64,000 nt of DNA from Diplonema japonicum (GCA_964019335.1 OZ025663.1:220001-284000), one strand, 5' to 3'; counted from the first letter of the stretch, positions 18,064 to 27,715 are shown. Notes: generated from the letters alone by a model not told the origin. Made by a program: numbers and translations.

Positions 18064-20253
18064 ATGCGGCCAAATGTGTCGGAAATCCTGGCGAGGCTGA
18101 AAAAAACGGGGTACAGGGTACAGAATCTCGAGACACGCCAAGCATGTGACGCACTGACGTATCTGGGGAGGGCGAGGGTGAAGAGCAACGTAGTAGGGAG
18201 CTTGATGAGGCTGGTGTCGAGCAGGCTCCACAGAGGAGAGAACGGCCACACCGTCGTTAGCTTGCTAGAGGCGTGCATCACCTACAGAAAAGAAGACAGG
18301 TGGGTGTTCAAGGAAGAAATCCTACGCGCGAAACAAAAAATCGCATCTCTCGGCTCATCTGCGACCTACGACACGATAAGCGCCTCTTACTCCTTTATGC
18401 ACGCAACTGCTCTGAAAATGCACAACAGCACCCACAAGCAGTTCATTAACAAACTCTTAGACATATTAACTGAACCAGATTCTGTCGGCTTTATGTCACG
18501 TGATCATCCAACATTGGCAAGAGTAGTGTCCGGGATGGCGAATCTCACAGATTCCACTGAAAACAATACCAGATACGAATGGTTCATCGACAAGATGCTT
18601 CCCAGTACCTTGCAGTTCAGAGGGACTTTAAAACCCCTTGAGGGTAGCCTCATCGTCCACGGCTTTGCAAAGATATCGGTAAAAGGAGCGGATTCGTGGG
18701 ATTTCCTGTCGAAAAGGGTTGTAATACGATCCAAATCACCAGTGATACACAACCTCACAAGGTACGCATGGGGGTTTTCCGAGTGCATGGTTGCCTCCAC
18801 TGCCATCTTTCGCGAGATTGACAGAACGCTTCATGGAATGTCGGTGATAGATATGACTCCAAGGGGTTTGGCAACGATTTATACGTGTTATTCCCGAGTT
18901 TCGTATGTTCCGTTTCACGATAGGCTGACGGTGGCGTTGACAAACGGCGAGTGGTTAAACAATGCAGCTATGCAAGATGTACTGCTTCTCTTGAAATCTG
19001 CTGAAAAAATTGGAGTGCTCACGGAGCAAGCATTCGCCTCGGTAGGCAGTTTTGCCATGCGGAATATCAGCGAGAACAACGTTTTGAAAAAACAGCCCGT
19101 GACAACAATTGAACAAACCGACGATTTCCTATTGAATTTGCCGACCCTTCGCCCCGTGGGTACCGGGTATGAGTACTCCGATATACACACTGCGGCTGAT
19201 GACCCCGTTGAACCTTCCATTTCGTGGAGGATGGACGGGCTGATACAAAATGCCAACAATATACAGCCAACTCCAACTGTGAAACCTCTTAATACCCCTT
19301 CACGTGCGTCTCCTATTTCCGATTCCCTCCAATCATCAGTGACACGGAAACCCCTTTGGTATCCGCTGTCTCTTCCCTCTAAGAAGGGAAGCAAACCTTC
19401 AATCCCCGCTCCTATTCGCGACGACAAGTTAGCAGACGATGTTGGAATCACAGATTCAACAATTCTCACGCAAAACCAATCTTTCGAAGGCGGGTTGGCA
19501 TCGTGGGATGCAGTAGGGACGCAAAGCCTTATCGAAATTCTTGAAGACGGGGATGACAAGGGTAAAATAAATAAAAAGAAGAAGCGGATCGAGCTGACAT
19601 GGGAAATAACAAGGCCATCCCATCAGAAGAAGGTAGTTGAAAAGAAATGGGATGAAGGCTTGGAAACCGTGAAGAATGTTGCACAACTCGTTTATGCTTT
19701 CGGGGCAACAAAGTTCGATGGGAGCTACGTTCTGAAACATGTTGCCGGGCGTGTTTTGTCGGAGGTCGATGCTTTCTCACCAAAAGAACTTACTATGGTG
19801 GCTACAGGTTTTGCAGAGCAATCGGTTTATTCAGAAATTCTGGTTGAAGCTGTGAAGCGACAGTGCACCGCCGCGACCCTCCGCCAGCTGGCTGCCTTTA
19901 CACGTTCGTTCTTTAAGTGGGGTGTCCCGCTCTCTGAGCTCCCTGTGGCAACAACCCCTCCTCCTATCGAGCGTAGTGAGCTTTACCAAACCATTTTAGA
20001 CTTCTCGCACTGTCGGTTTATTCCGGATTTTCTTCCTTCGGCGATCATGGAGTTTATTGGTACTTTAAACCGTGGCTTTACGGATTTTTCAGCTAAGGAA
20101 CAAGCGGTTGTGATCACGTTGCTGAAGAGCGCATCTTGCGTGGCCGAAATGGCTCAGCTGGTCGAGTCCTCGGATCTGCACGCCTCGGTCCCCAACACGG
20201 TGCTCGATTTAGTCGCCAGACAACACTTTCATCTTGGGAAAAAACCGCTTTGA
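18064..20253 (+). CDS. Large helical-repeat protein, probably mitochondrial RNA-associated
   Basis: 729 residues. Almost entirely helical, with repeating patterns of about 35-40 residues such as LIVHGFAKISVKGADSWDFL, LTRYAWGFSECMVA, LATIYTCYSRVSYV and LVYAFGATKF. The A-x-x-Y-A-x-x-x-like periodicity resembles octotrico/heptatricopeptide or FASTK-type organelle RNA proteins that are abundant in euglenozoans. A Pro/Ser-rich disordered insert occupies about residues 395-530 with a basic KKKKR patch. No RAP domain or catalytic motif is evident at the C-terminus. Role in mitochondrial RNA handling is inferred from the repeat type only. Confidence 0.55.
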   Translation: MRPNVSEILARLKKTGYRVQNLETRQACDALTYLGRARVKSNVVGSLMRLVSSRLHRGENGHTVVSLLEACITYRKEDRWVFKEEILRAKQKIASLGSSATYDTISASYSFMHATALKMHNSTHKQFINKLLDILTEPDSVGFMSRDHPTLARVVSGMANLTDSTENNTRYEWFIDKMLPSTLQFRGTLKPLEGSLIVHGFAKISVKGADSWDFLSKRVVIRSKSPVIHNLTRYAWGFSECMVASTAIFREIDRTLHGMSVIDMTPRGLATIYTCYSRVSYVPFHDRLTVALTNGEWLNNAAMQDVLLLLKSAEKIGVLTEQAFASVGSFAMRNISENNVLKKQPVTTIEQTDDFLLNLPTLRPVGTGYEYSDIHTAADDPVEPSISWRMDGLIQNANNIQPTPTVKPLNTPSRASPISDSLQSSVTRKPLWYPLSLPSKKGSKPSIPAPIRDDKLADDVGITDSTILTQNQSFEGGLASWDAVGTQSLIEILEDGDDKGKINKKKKRIELTWEITRPSHQKKVVEKKWDEGLETVKNVAQLVYAFGATKFDGSYVLKHVAGRVLSEVDAFSPKELTMVATGFAEQSVYSEILVEAVKRQCTAATLRQLAAFTRSFFKWGVPLSELPVATTPPPIERSELYQTILDFSHCRFIPDFLPSAIMEFIGTLNRGFTDFSAKEQAVVITLLKSASCVAEMAQLVESSDLHASVPNTVLDLVARQHFHLGKKPL

Positions 20254-20255
20254 TC

Positions 20256-20288
<33 letters not shown>

Positions 20289-20321
20289 GAACGCGGCATT
20301 AAAAAAGAACCCGAAAATAGG

Positions 20322-20687
20322 ATGCTCTCTCAGCACGACACCGAAGACGGCAATGATGCCTACTACGTGTGTTTCTTTGTGCTGCTTTTTATTTTCATTG
20401 TTTCCCACGATCTTGGGTACGATGGTGTTTTAGTCTTTACAGAGCTTGCTTTCTGCTGCCTCGCACTGGCGAAATTATTCAAATACACGGAGGCCCCAAG
20501 AAGGTCAAGGGAGAGAGATCCAATGAGAACGTTCATTTTATGCGTGATAGGTGTTTGTGTGACATTGTTTTTGGGGCTGGTCGTTACCGGGAGAGCAGGC
20601 AAACCCAAGCCGTATGATGAACGAAAATCGTTGCTCTTGGAAGTTGTCGTGAGAGGACTTTTGGCACTTCTGTTTGGGGGGCATTAG
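20322..20687 (+). CDS. Small three-TM protein, HDLGYD family, paralogue 1
   Basis: 121 residues. Three hydrophobic helices: about residues 14-30, 37-51 and 68-88. Directly after TM1 is SHDLGYDGVLVF; TM3 reads LFLGLVVTGR and is followed by a short basic linker and a final LLLEVV-type amphipathic stretch. Shares this plan with the next two genes, so a tandem family of unknown function. The ATG at 20322 is preceded by a T-run and AG; a longer upstream frame is only T-run translation. Confidence 0.7.
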   Translation: MLSQHDTEDGNDAYYVCFFVLLFIFIVSHDLGYDGVLVFTELAFCCLALAKLFKYTEAPRRSRERDPMRTFILCVIGVCVTLFLGLVVTGRAGKPKPYDERKSLLLEVVVRGLLALLFGGH

Positions 20688-20743
20688 ACAAAAAAAGAAG
20701 GGGGGGGGAAAAAAAAAGGAGGGTTGTTAAAGTTTCAGGGGAG

Positions 20744-21079
20744 ATGGATGCCGATGACTGGTGGATCCCTAAAACTGCTGCTGTTATTCTTCTTATTCTG
20801 ATGCTCTCTCATGATCTTGGCTACGATGGTGTGTTCTGGCTCACGTGTGCCATCATGCTTGTGCTGCTCCTCGTGCTGCTGTTCAAGTGCAACCAGCACT
20901 CCCTCTCGGCCCCGAACTATGTCACCTACCGCCTCCCTATCCTTGCGGTTCTTGCTGTCGTGGCCATGGTGTTCCTTGGACTGGTAGTTACGGGACGGCA
21001 TCCCCCACTCCTACCGAAAAAGCAACGTAGTTCAATGACCCTCGAATTTCTGAGTCTCGTTGCACAGACCAACAGGTAA
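20744..21079 (+). CDS. Small three-TM protein, HDLGYD family, paralogue 2
   Basis: 111 residues. Starts MDADDWW, TM1 runs into SHDLGYDGVFW, TM2 is a Leu/Val-rich helix, TM3 contains VFLGLVVTGRH and the end has RSSMTLEFLSLV. Closest to paralogue 1 in the post-TM1 motif and the FLGLVVTGR segment. The gap from paralogue 1 is 56 bases, with a likely acceptor TTTCAG at 20733-20738 only five bases before the ATG. Function unknown. Confidence 0.75.
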   Translation: MDADDWWIPKTAAVILLILMLSHDLGYDGVFWLTCAIMLVLLLVLLFKCNQHSLSAPNYVTYRLPILAVLAVVAMVFLGLVVTGRHPPLLPKKQRSSMTLEFLSLVAQTNR

Positions 21080-21478
21080 ATCGTAGATGTTTACCCCCCC
21101 TCCCCCCCTCCTCCCTCCCCTTTGTTATTGGAGAAGTTGCACAGCGCGTGCTCTATGATCTGCTCCATCGTCTCCACATGTGAGCAAGTATCAAATTTCT
21201 TGTTAAAGAACAAACTCAAATTGGCATGTAGTGAAGGGGCATCATTTTTAGCACCGCGTAAGAGCTGCACAGGGAATAAGGCCCTTACCCTCCCGGACCG
21301 AATTTAGGCGTCTCTCAGTTTCTGGAACTCACCCGAGACGATCGCAGTAAGAGAACGATGAACTATTGGAGGCCTGTCCACGGTGGGCACCAACCAGCGC
21401 ACCGAAAGAACTGGGTCGAGTTTTTTTTCTCGCCTTTTTTTTTTTTTTTTTTTTTTCCCTTCTCATGAACTGTCTAGG
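21080..21478. other. Gap between paralogues 2 and 3
   Basis: C-rich run at 21091-21120, then about 300 bases of ordinary complexity without a convincing gene, then a T-run. A short frame at about 21358 (MNYWRPVHGG) ends at the T-run and could be a 5' exon or uORF of paralogue 3. Its complexity is unusual for gaps in this window, so an unrecognised non-coding RNA is possible. Confidence 0.35.
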
Positions 21479-21796
21479 ATGGATCTTGAACGATGGATTG
21501 CAGTTCTATTAGGTTTAGCTGGCGTGATTCTCACCACCCATGACCTTGGCTACGACAGGGCGTTCTGGCAAGCCAGCGGGTTCATGATTGCCTTCCTGAT
21601 CTACGCAACTCTTTATGCAGGTGACAGCCCACACTCTCCCATGTGGAAGTTTTGCGTTTACCGCCTTCCTTTCGTCGTTTTTCTAACCTGGTCCTTCACG
21701 CATTTTCTTAAGGGGAATGTGCCCGATCTCTCGCCACACAACGCGCGCTCATCGTGGTGGGCGGCCGTGATACAAGTTTTAGAAGCATTTGCATGA
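21479..21796 (+). CDS. Small three-TM protein, HDLGYD family, paralogue 3
   Basis: 105 residues. MDLERW start, TM1, then THDLGYDRAFW, TM2 (MIAFLIYATLY), the YRLP element also present in paralogue 2, TM3 and a final ARSSWWAAVIQVLEAF stretch paralleling the RSSMTLEFL end of paralogue 2. The most diverged of the three. The ATG at 21479 directly follows CTAG at the end of a T-run-led tract. Confidence 0.7.
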   Translation: MDLERWIAVLLGLAGVILTTHDLGYDRAFWQASGFMIAFLIYATLYAGDSPHSPMWKFCVYRLPFVVFLTWSFTHFLKGNVPDLSPHNARSSWWAAVIQVLEAFA

Positions 21797-22081
21797 AGTG
21801 TGGAACGGGGAGAAAAAAAAAAAAGAGAGAAGAAAAAAAAAGAAAAAAAAAAAACGGAAAAAAAAAACGAAGTGTTTCAGTGAAGAATGAAAAAAAAAGA
21901 TGGAGAAAAAAAAAAACGAGAACCCCTACCCTCTACCGTCTAACTTTTACGTATTTCATTTAACGAAAGACGGAAGAAGAAAAAAAGGGGGAGGGGGGGG
22001 AAGAAAAAAACTGCAACCATGGAAGAAGGGGGGGGGGGGGGGACCCAAAAGAAAAAGAGAAAAAAACGAGGGGGGGCAAAA

Positions 22082-22516
22082 ATGAGTAATTACCTAAAAA
22101 GTGTTGTAAGCTTAGATGCATGCCAGATGTCTGAAGACCTCTATTCCACGGAAAGATTCGTTCAAAGAGCCCAAAAGACTACAGGCGGCGAGGAAAGAAT
22201 GAAAAATGTGAAACTCGCATATAAAAAACAGCTGGAGGCCTACGCAAGGGAGGTGGAAGAGGTGAGAACCGCCGATGCCGAAGAAGAACGGGAAGTGGAG
22301 AGGTACCATGAAACAACGCGGGCAAACGTAGAACTAACCCAACGGTTAAACAAGCAAAAGGAAAACCACCGTCAAAAAAAGCTCACGGAGCAAAGGGAAA
22401 AGGATCTGAAGAAACAACAACGAGCCCCGCACCCCATCGATCTGATACATGGGAAGATCCGACAAGAAATTCAAAGCAACAAGCTACGAGCCCAACTAAG
22501 TATGAATAATATATAA
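22082..22516 (+). CDS. Small coiled-coil protein, unknown
   Basis: 144 residues, almost wholly charged helix: residues about 45-125 form a coiled coil rich in Glu, Lys, Arg and Gln (for example EVEEVRTADAEEEREVERYH). Starts MSNYLKSVVSLDAC; the upstream in-frame ATG at 22019 only adds a poly-Gly/Lys stretch from simple sequence, so 22082 is preferred. Proteins of this kind are common in flagellar axonemes and cytoskeletons, but no family signature is recognised. Confidence 0.6.
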   Translation: MSNYLKSVVSLDACQMSEDLYSTERFVQRAQKTTGGEERMKNVKLAYKKQLEAYAREVEEVRTADAEEEREVERYHETTRANVELTQRLNKQKENHRQKKLTEQREKDLKKQQRAPHPIDLIHGKIRQEIQSNKLRAQLSMNNI

Positions 22517-22645
22517 ATATAAACAAAATGACACCATATTTTCATATGAGTTTCTTATTTCCTCATTATACTCTGTGCAACACCATTATGGTAAAACCCG
22601 CTAACACCGCAAAAGAGGAAAAAAAAAAAAAAAAAAAAAAAAAAA

Positions 22646-23707
22646 ATGAAACGAAAAGCAGACGAAGGGGAACCATGTGCGGCACTGACCCCACCGTTCC
22701 GTAACTTCCAAAAGGCGTCAAATGTATCTGTCCAGGAACTGAAACCGATAAAAGGATCGGACAACTTGTATGAGGTGGTCAATAGTCCGTACGGCACGAC
22801 GAGGAACACCCGCTACGGCTGGGGAAACGTGTTTAAAAAAATCCCGGCCGTCCCGAAAGACCAGCGGATCCACATAGGGTTGAGCAGTTTAAATGCTGTG
22901 CCCATGCCAGGGGGGAGAACTTCCCGGGATATGAAACAGTTATTTTGCGTATACGGCGGTAAATTCAAAGCACTGGAACACTGTGCAACGTTTTACAGGC
23001 TGAACGAGGAAAACTCGTGGAAATCTTGGAGAGAGATGGCGCGATCAGCCGGCGGTTCGAAATTCAAAATAACGGTGAAGGCGCACAAGAACCTCACCCA
23101 CGAGTCGATGCTTGCTTTGACAGACGATACCCGGGCACATATAATAGATTTTGTACAAAAACTACGGTTGTTGGGCGATAACCTCGGAGCTGTATTAATG
23201 CAGCTTCCTGCTTCGTTTAAGTACTCTGATGAGAATCTGAAGAGGTTGTCCGATCTAGGAAGCGTGCTTCCAAAGGACATTAATTTCGCCTTTGACTTCA
23301 GGTCTCCATCGATGTTCACAGAAAAGGTGTACAGCGTGCTCCGGGAGAACAACTGGGCAACGGTGCTGTACCACCTTACCGATGTGAACAAGGACTTCAC
23401 AACCCCTTACGTCAACACCTCTGACAGCGTTGTTTACATCCGTCTTCACGGATCTGTGCAGCAGTTCTCTGGTGATTACGGCGATGCCTACCTCTCCAAG
23501 TGGGCGGAGTACATCAATACCCTCCTCAAGGCAGACACTACAAGGGACATCTACGTTTTTTTCAACAACAACGAATCTCAGTCTGTCAAGGTCCCGAGTT
23601 CCATCGTTGACTCCACGTGCCTCGCCACGCTGCTCAACAACAGCGAGGAGAAGACGGCGGCGCAACCTGCGCCGAAAAAGATAAAAGTCGAAATCGAGCT
23701 TGACTGA
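22646..23707 (+). CDS. DUF72 (YecE-like) TIM-barrel protein
   Basis: 353 residues. DUF72 proteins are common in bacteria and archaea, sporadic in eukaryotes, and lack a firmly assigned reaction. Matching elements: IHIGLSSLN near the first strand, FYRLNEENSWKSWREMA, FKITVKAHKNLTH, LGAVLMQLPASFKYSDENLK, NFAFDFRSPS, VVYIRLHGSV followed by GDYGDAYLSKWAEYI, and DIYVFFNNNES near the last strand. The order and spacing match the family. The end is a Lys-rich extension (PKKIKVEIELD) that could be a nuclear signal. Confidence 0.8.
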   Translation: MKRKADEGEPCAALTPPFRNFQKASNVSVQELKPIKGSDNLYEVVNSPYGTTRNTRYGWGNVFKKIPAVPKDQRIHIGLSSLNAVPMPGGRTSRDMKQLFCVYGGKFKALEHCATFYRLNEENSWKSWREMARSAGGSKFKITVKAHKNLTHESMLALTDDTRAHIIDFVQKLRLLGDNLGAVLMQLPASFKYSDENLKRLSDLGSVLPKDINFAFDFRSPSMFTEKVYSVLRENNWATVLYHLTDVNKDFTTPYVNTSDSVVYIRLHGSVQQFSGDYGDAYLSKWAEYINTLLKADTTRDIYVFFNNNESQSVKVPSSIVDSTCLATLLNNSEEKTAAQPAPKKIKVEIELD

Positions 23708-23731
23708 GCCTGACTTTTTTCTCTCTCCCTA

Positions 23732-23949
23732 GGCTATGTTGGCAAAGGAAACGCGTTTCCAAGTTTTCTTTTTTTTTTTTTTCGCTTTTTTTTTTTGAAA
23801 ATACGGAAACGGAAACGGATATGCAAACCCGTTACGGAAACGGATATGCAAACCCGTTTCCTTATTTGGGGCCGTTCCCTTAAGAAGGGGACACGTTTCC
23901 TTAAGTATCTGAAAATATGGAAACGGAAACGTTTCTTGCCAACATAGCC
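23732..23949. mobile_element. MITE-like element with 14-bp perfect terminal inverted repeats
   Basis: Starts GGCTATGTTGGCAA and ends with its exact inverse TTGCCAACATAGCC; 218 bases long. The interior has two tandem copies of a unit containing GGAAACGGATATGCAAACCCG and several GAAACG/CGTTTC palindromic words. No coding capacity. Target-site duplication is not clear because both flanks are pyrimidine-rich. Confidence 0.75.
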
Positions 23950-24094
23950 CCCCCTCCCCTCCCTCTCTCACTTAGAAGCACACCATCGTGTTTAGCCCAT
24001 TTCTTATTGACACTTGGTGATAGTTGTGTATGTTAGAATTAAAGTTTCTACTTCCCCCCCTCCCGTTGTATTAGCTTGCACCTCTTTTTTTAAA
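23950..24094. other. Short non-coding spacer
   Basis: C/T-rich sequence between two mobile elements; nothing recognisable. Confidence 0.5.
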
Positions 24095-25492
24095 TATGGG
24101 TCGATTTCAAACCCCCCCCCAAAAAAATGAGGCCAATTGACACTTTCGTTGCATCTTTGGGCATGCCGCCCCCTTTAAAAAAAATTCTTCATATTTCCCG
24201 GCCCATATTAGGAAAGAACCCGGGTCAGAAATTGCTCAAGAGTGCTATTTTGACCTATGAAAAATTCAGTCTTAGGTTAAAAATCGGGTTTTAGTGGTTT
24301 TGGTAAAGTCAGAGAGTATGCTTTCAATAGCAAAAAATAGCGGAACTCACTACTAGAAGGTGGCTGAAATGATGTTGGAAGTGGAAACCTTCATTTCCTA
24401 GTCTTCTGCGGCTGAGATGTGCTGCTGCTGAGTGGGCGACCTCGTTTCTTTTTCATACTATTAGGCCTTCTACCGCATTTTGGGGGGTTTTAAGAGGCTC
24501 ATTCGTAGGTGTATTTGGTGCTTTGGGCTTGTCATGGGGTGTCGAGTATTTTTGTAATTTGGTTACTATTCTTTCTCGTTTTTCAAGTCCGGGAAGGCTA
24601 TCAGGAACGTCTGAGCTCATATGCACCTGTAAAATCCGGAAACTCAAGAATCTTCTTTTTGTACGGGCCAAAGACATCAGTAACTACATGCACGGCGCAC
24701 CGTATCGTATTGGTGATGTTAGCTATTTGTTCCACAGTTTTAATTGTTGTGGAACGAGGCACCCAAAGCCAAACACGAGAGAGCACACCAAAATGGCTGT
24801 CCCTGCTGTTTTTGCCGTGTTTCTCCCCCAGAAACCACAGGGAAAACGTCCGATCAGGATAAACATAACGAAGACCAAAAAGAACAAAGTAGCAAAATTC
24901 CTTTGCACGAAAGTGACGCCCACCGTCACTCCATTTTTTTCTTTATTTTTTTCTGTGCCCATGCTACTGTGGAACAAGACTTTTCCAACAGTAAGGCCAT
25001 TTCATCATGTGTGGCGCCGTGTGGTGTTTTGTTGGCTACTAAATCAACCAGAAAATGATAGCAAAAGTGCCGCTAGAATTTCCCCTTTTCACACTACGTC
25101 ACAAACTAGTGCAGCACAGTCGTTGCCACTGAGCTTCTCAAGAACCTCTGTGGCGAGTGTCCTGATCGCCGTGGTGTTCCCATTTACCCTTTCTCGGTCC
25201 GAATACCATTTTTTTTTACCCCTAGCTTCTCAACAGCAAGTTTAAAAGCATCCGTTTTTGTCACCCCCTCTTTTACTCAATTTGTGCAAAGTGAAAAAAC
25301 CCATTTTTGCCCTAGGACTGAATTTTCTGGGTACTAGTAACACTCACTTTCCCATTTTCTGGGGTGTTTCCTTTCCTAACCTGGGCCGGGAAAGTTGTAG
25401 AATTTTTTTCTTTGGGAAAAAGTACTTAGAGAAATATTGAAAGTGTCAATTGGCCTCATTTTTTTTGGGGGGGGTTTTTGAAACGGTGCCTA
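24095..25492. mobile_element. DNA-transposon-like element with long (~130 bp) inverted ends
   Basis: The left end has TTTCAAACCCCCCCCC, then AATGAGGCCAATTGACACTT; the right end carries the inverse. Similarity continues inwards through AAATTCTNCA and CCCGGCCCA-NTTAGGAAAG for about 130 bases on each side. Outermost bases next to TA suggest a TA target as in Tc1/mariner, but this is inference. On the minus strand the interior holds broken open segments, one near 25186-25263 (VTKTDAFKLAVEKLGV) and one at about 24396-24461 reading MKKKRGRPL, an AT-hook-like start. No catalytic domain was recognised. A truncated copy of the right end lies at 34190-34345. Confidence 0.7.
24396..24787 (-). pseudogene. 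Broken minus-strand coding remnants inside the TIR element
   Basis: Two overlapping minus-strand frames cover 24453-24787, followed by a short frame starting KKKRGRP (AT-hook-like) ending near 24396. The frames do not join without a frame change or an unseen intron. Family unknown; assigned to the element because they lie within its inverted ends. Confidence 0.3.
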
Positions 25493-25592
25493 TAAATTTC
25501 ACCAGAGGCAGAACAAAGTGCACGAAAAAAAAAAAAAAAAAAAGGAAAAGGAAACAGCGAATTAAAAAAAAAAAAAAAAAAAAAAAAAGAAA

Positions 25593-26966
25593 ATGGCAGA
25601 CATAGATCCGTTTGCAATCGTTGTGAAGCTGGTTTCCGGACAGATAGATTTGAACAACTATCCGGGGACAGTGGCCGCGCTGGGGAGTGCAACAGGGGCT
25701 GTGTTGATGGCCAGCCGCGCTGGGATGATATCATGGTTCATGGAATGCATAGCGATCCGCAAGGTGGTCCGGGACAAGCTTAACAGGATACCACAGCCTA
25801 GCGAAGAATACACGCGTCCCAGTGTGCACGAACTGGGGGCCTCTCTGAGGGGATACCGCGAGCAGTTCCAGAATACCTGTGAGAGCGCCTTTGTGCTACT
25901 AAGCGGACCAGAAGCGTCTGGGAAGACCTCGGCAGTGAGGCATGCCTTCAGTAACACCTCTGGCACCCTGATGCTGCGAACGGTGATCAACCCGCAATCA
26001 AAGGGTCCTATGGAGAGCATCAATGAGGCACTGCTGATGGAGTTTGGAAGCGTAGCACAAAAACAGAAATTAGAGTGCATCATCACAAAGGCCGACTGGA
26101 TCTCCCGTATGCCCTCGCCCGTAGGGAACGGTGTGCCGCTCCTCCTCTACTGGTCCATTAGCGTTAGTAAGACGGCCACCTTAGAGGAGCTGAAGCTAGT
26201 AGCACATCACATTGCTTTCAACGCAAAGAGTATCACCCACGATAACCCAGGCCGTAGCATTCCTCTTGTCGTGGAGATCTCTCATCCTGTCCTGGGCTTC
26301 CTCATTCCGCGGGTCCACAACTGGTGTACACAGTTCTACGTGCACAGTTCGTCTTTTGAAGACTTGCTCAACGCTTTCGATGAGAATTTGAAAAAAGAGA
26401 TTTTTATACGCCATCATCAAAGCGAGCTGTTCATCAACAAGCTGTTGAGCGGCACGGAAACACAAGAAGAGGAAGACGGCGTGGGGAACAGGAGGGCCTT
26501 GGGGAAAGAATGCGAAGCCGCCCTCAAGTTGTTCTACTCGTACTTCGGAAGCCACCTGCGGGAACTACAGGGTGTCCTTGAAGATGTCATGGCGAAAACC
26601 AAAGAAGACTGCACCTCACAGGAGTTGCTGGAAGAGTTCGAACTGGTATTAAAGGAAAGGTACACAGAGTATGTGCTCCAGTGGAACCAAATCGGTCTCA
26701 CTCCGGAGCAAGAGGCTGTTTGCACCGAAATCGCAAAGGCAGGACCCTCAGGTTTCAGGGTAGGTGAAAGCATAGACAAACTGGAACACATTGTTGAGAT
26801 ATGTAACTCTCCCAACTCCTTGAGGCTGCTCCGTAGACAGGACGGTTACACGTTTATATCTAAGATGGCACACGTGCGCCACCTTCTCTCAAAAAACGCT
26901 GGTGCTGGAGGTGTGTTGGCAGAGATGGATGCCTGTAAATGGTTTGATAAAACTACACACGCTTAG
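25593..26966 (+). CDS. Membrane-anchored P-loop ATPase, STAND/AAA-like
   Basis: 457 residues. Residues 20-50 form a hydrophobic, possibly membrane-anchoring segment (VAALGSATGAVLMASRAGM). A Walker A motif GPEASGKTSAVR lies near residue 105. Later strands LECIITKADW, SIPLVVEISHPVL and WCTQFYVHSSS sit where Walker B and sensor strands of STAND/archaeal-type ATPases would be, but a classic Asp-Asp/Glu Walker B is not obvious. The C-terminal half is helical (LKLFYSYFGSHLRELQGVL), as in the lid domain. Substrate unknown; location in mitochondrion or ER is not decided by sequence. Confidence 0.6.
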   Translation: MADIDPFAIVVKLVSGQIDLNNYPGTVAALGSATGAVLMASRAGMISWFMECIAIRKVVRDKLNRIPQPSEEYTRPSVHELGASLRGYREQFQNTCESAFVLLSGPEASGKTSAVRHAFSNTSGTLMLRTVINPQSKGPMESINEALLMEFGSVAQKQKLECIITKADWISRMPSPVGNGVPLLLYWSISVSKTATLEELKLVAHHIAFNAKSITHDNPGRSIPLVVEISHPVLGFLIPRVHNWCTQFYVHSSSFEDLLNAFDENLKKEIFIRHHQSELFINKLLSGTETQEEEDGVGNRRALGKECEAALKLFYSYFGSHLRELQGVLEDVMAKTKEDCTSQELLEEFELVLKERYTEYVLQWNQIGLTPEQEAVCTEIAKAGPSGFRVGESIDKLEHIVEICNSPNSLRLLRRQDGYTFISKMAHVRHLLSKNAGAGGVLAEMDACKWFDKTTHA

Positions 26967-27087
26967 TGGAGGGAATTTTTTTTTTTTTTGTCTTACCGAT
27001 CGTATGAAAGAAACACCCTCCCTTTCTTTCTTTTTCCCCCCAACGGCACAATTGATCTCATAATTTCACAAAAGAATATAAGAAAAT

Positions 27088-27122
<35 letters not shown>

Positions 27123-27543
27123 TGTGTCGGAATGCTTCTATTGCCGGGTCAGGTAGCCTCGCGTTTCCCCCCCCCCCTTTTTTTATTTTGTAAAGAAAAC
27201 CGAAAAATACCGTTTTGTTGACATCTGTTGTGGTCCCCAGCGAAAAAGGAGGGAAAAAAAAATGCCAAAAAGCATTATAATCTCTTGATGTGATTGTGTT
27301 TCCTTATTTTCTTTTTTTTCTAAATGTCTCTCTTTTTTTTTTTTTTTTTTTTAAGAACCCCCTAGGGTGGTCCTCAAGTGGGATTTGCCCTTAAGCACCC
27401 CCCCCCCCCCCCCCCTGTACGCGCACGTAGAAAACATTTCCGCTACCGTGCATTCGAGAATCTATGAATCTCTTAAAAAAATTTTTTTCGCCCTGCCCCG
27501 CTCGTTCCCCTCCCCCTTTTTTTTTTGTTCTTCTTTTTACATT

Positions 27544-27580
<37 letters not shown>

Positions 27581-27682
27581 GCATGCGGCTTTTGCTCTGG
27601 GAGTTTGCATGTTAATTTGAGTTTTTTATTTCCGTTCCGGAAAAACTATCAAGACGGGAGGGGGAGGAAAACAAAACAAAAA

Positions 27683-27714
<32 letters not shown>
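26967..27714. other. Intergenic homopolymer-rich region
   Basis: A-run at about 27091-27118, T-runs at about 27331-27352 and 27547-27579, C-run at 27401-27415 and an A-run before the next start. A 35-base phrase beginning GGGTGGTCCTCAAGTG at about 27365 recurs near 35541. No gene seen. Confidence 0.55.

Positions 27715-27715
<1 letters not shown>

Noticed and set aside
22646-23707. DUF72 and Aat-like genes as bacterial contamination
   Set aside because: Both sit among eukaryotic genes on the same strand, with the same A-run leaders; ancient transfer is possible but contamination is not supported.
24523-25245. 240-residue plus-strand frame inside the TIR element
   Set aside because: Composition is irregular and the opposite strand has more protein-like segments; no family. 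Treated as a chance frame.
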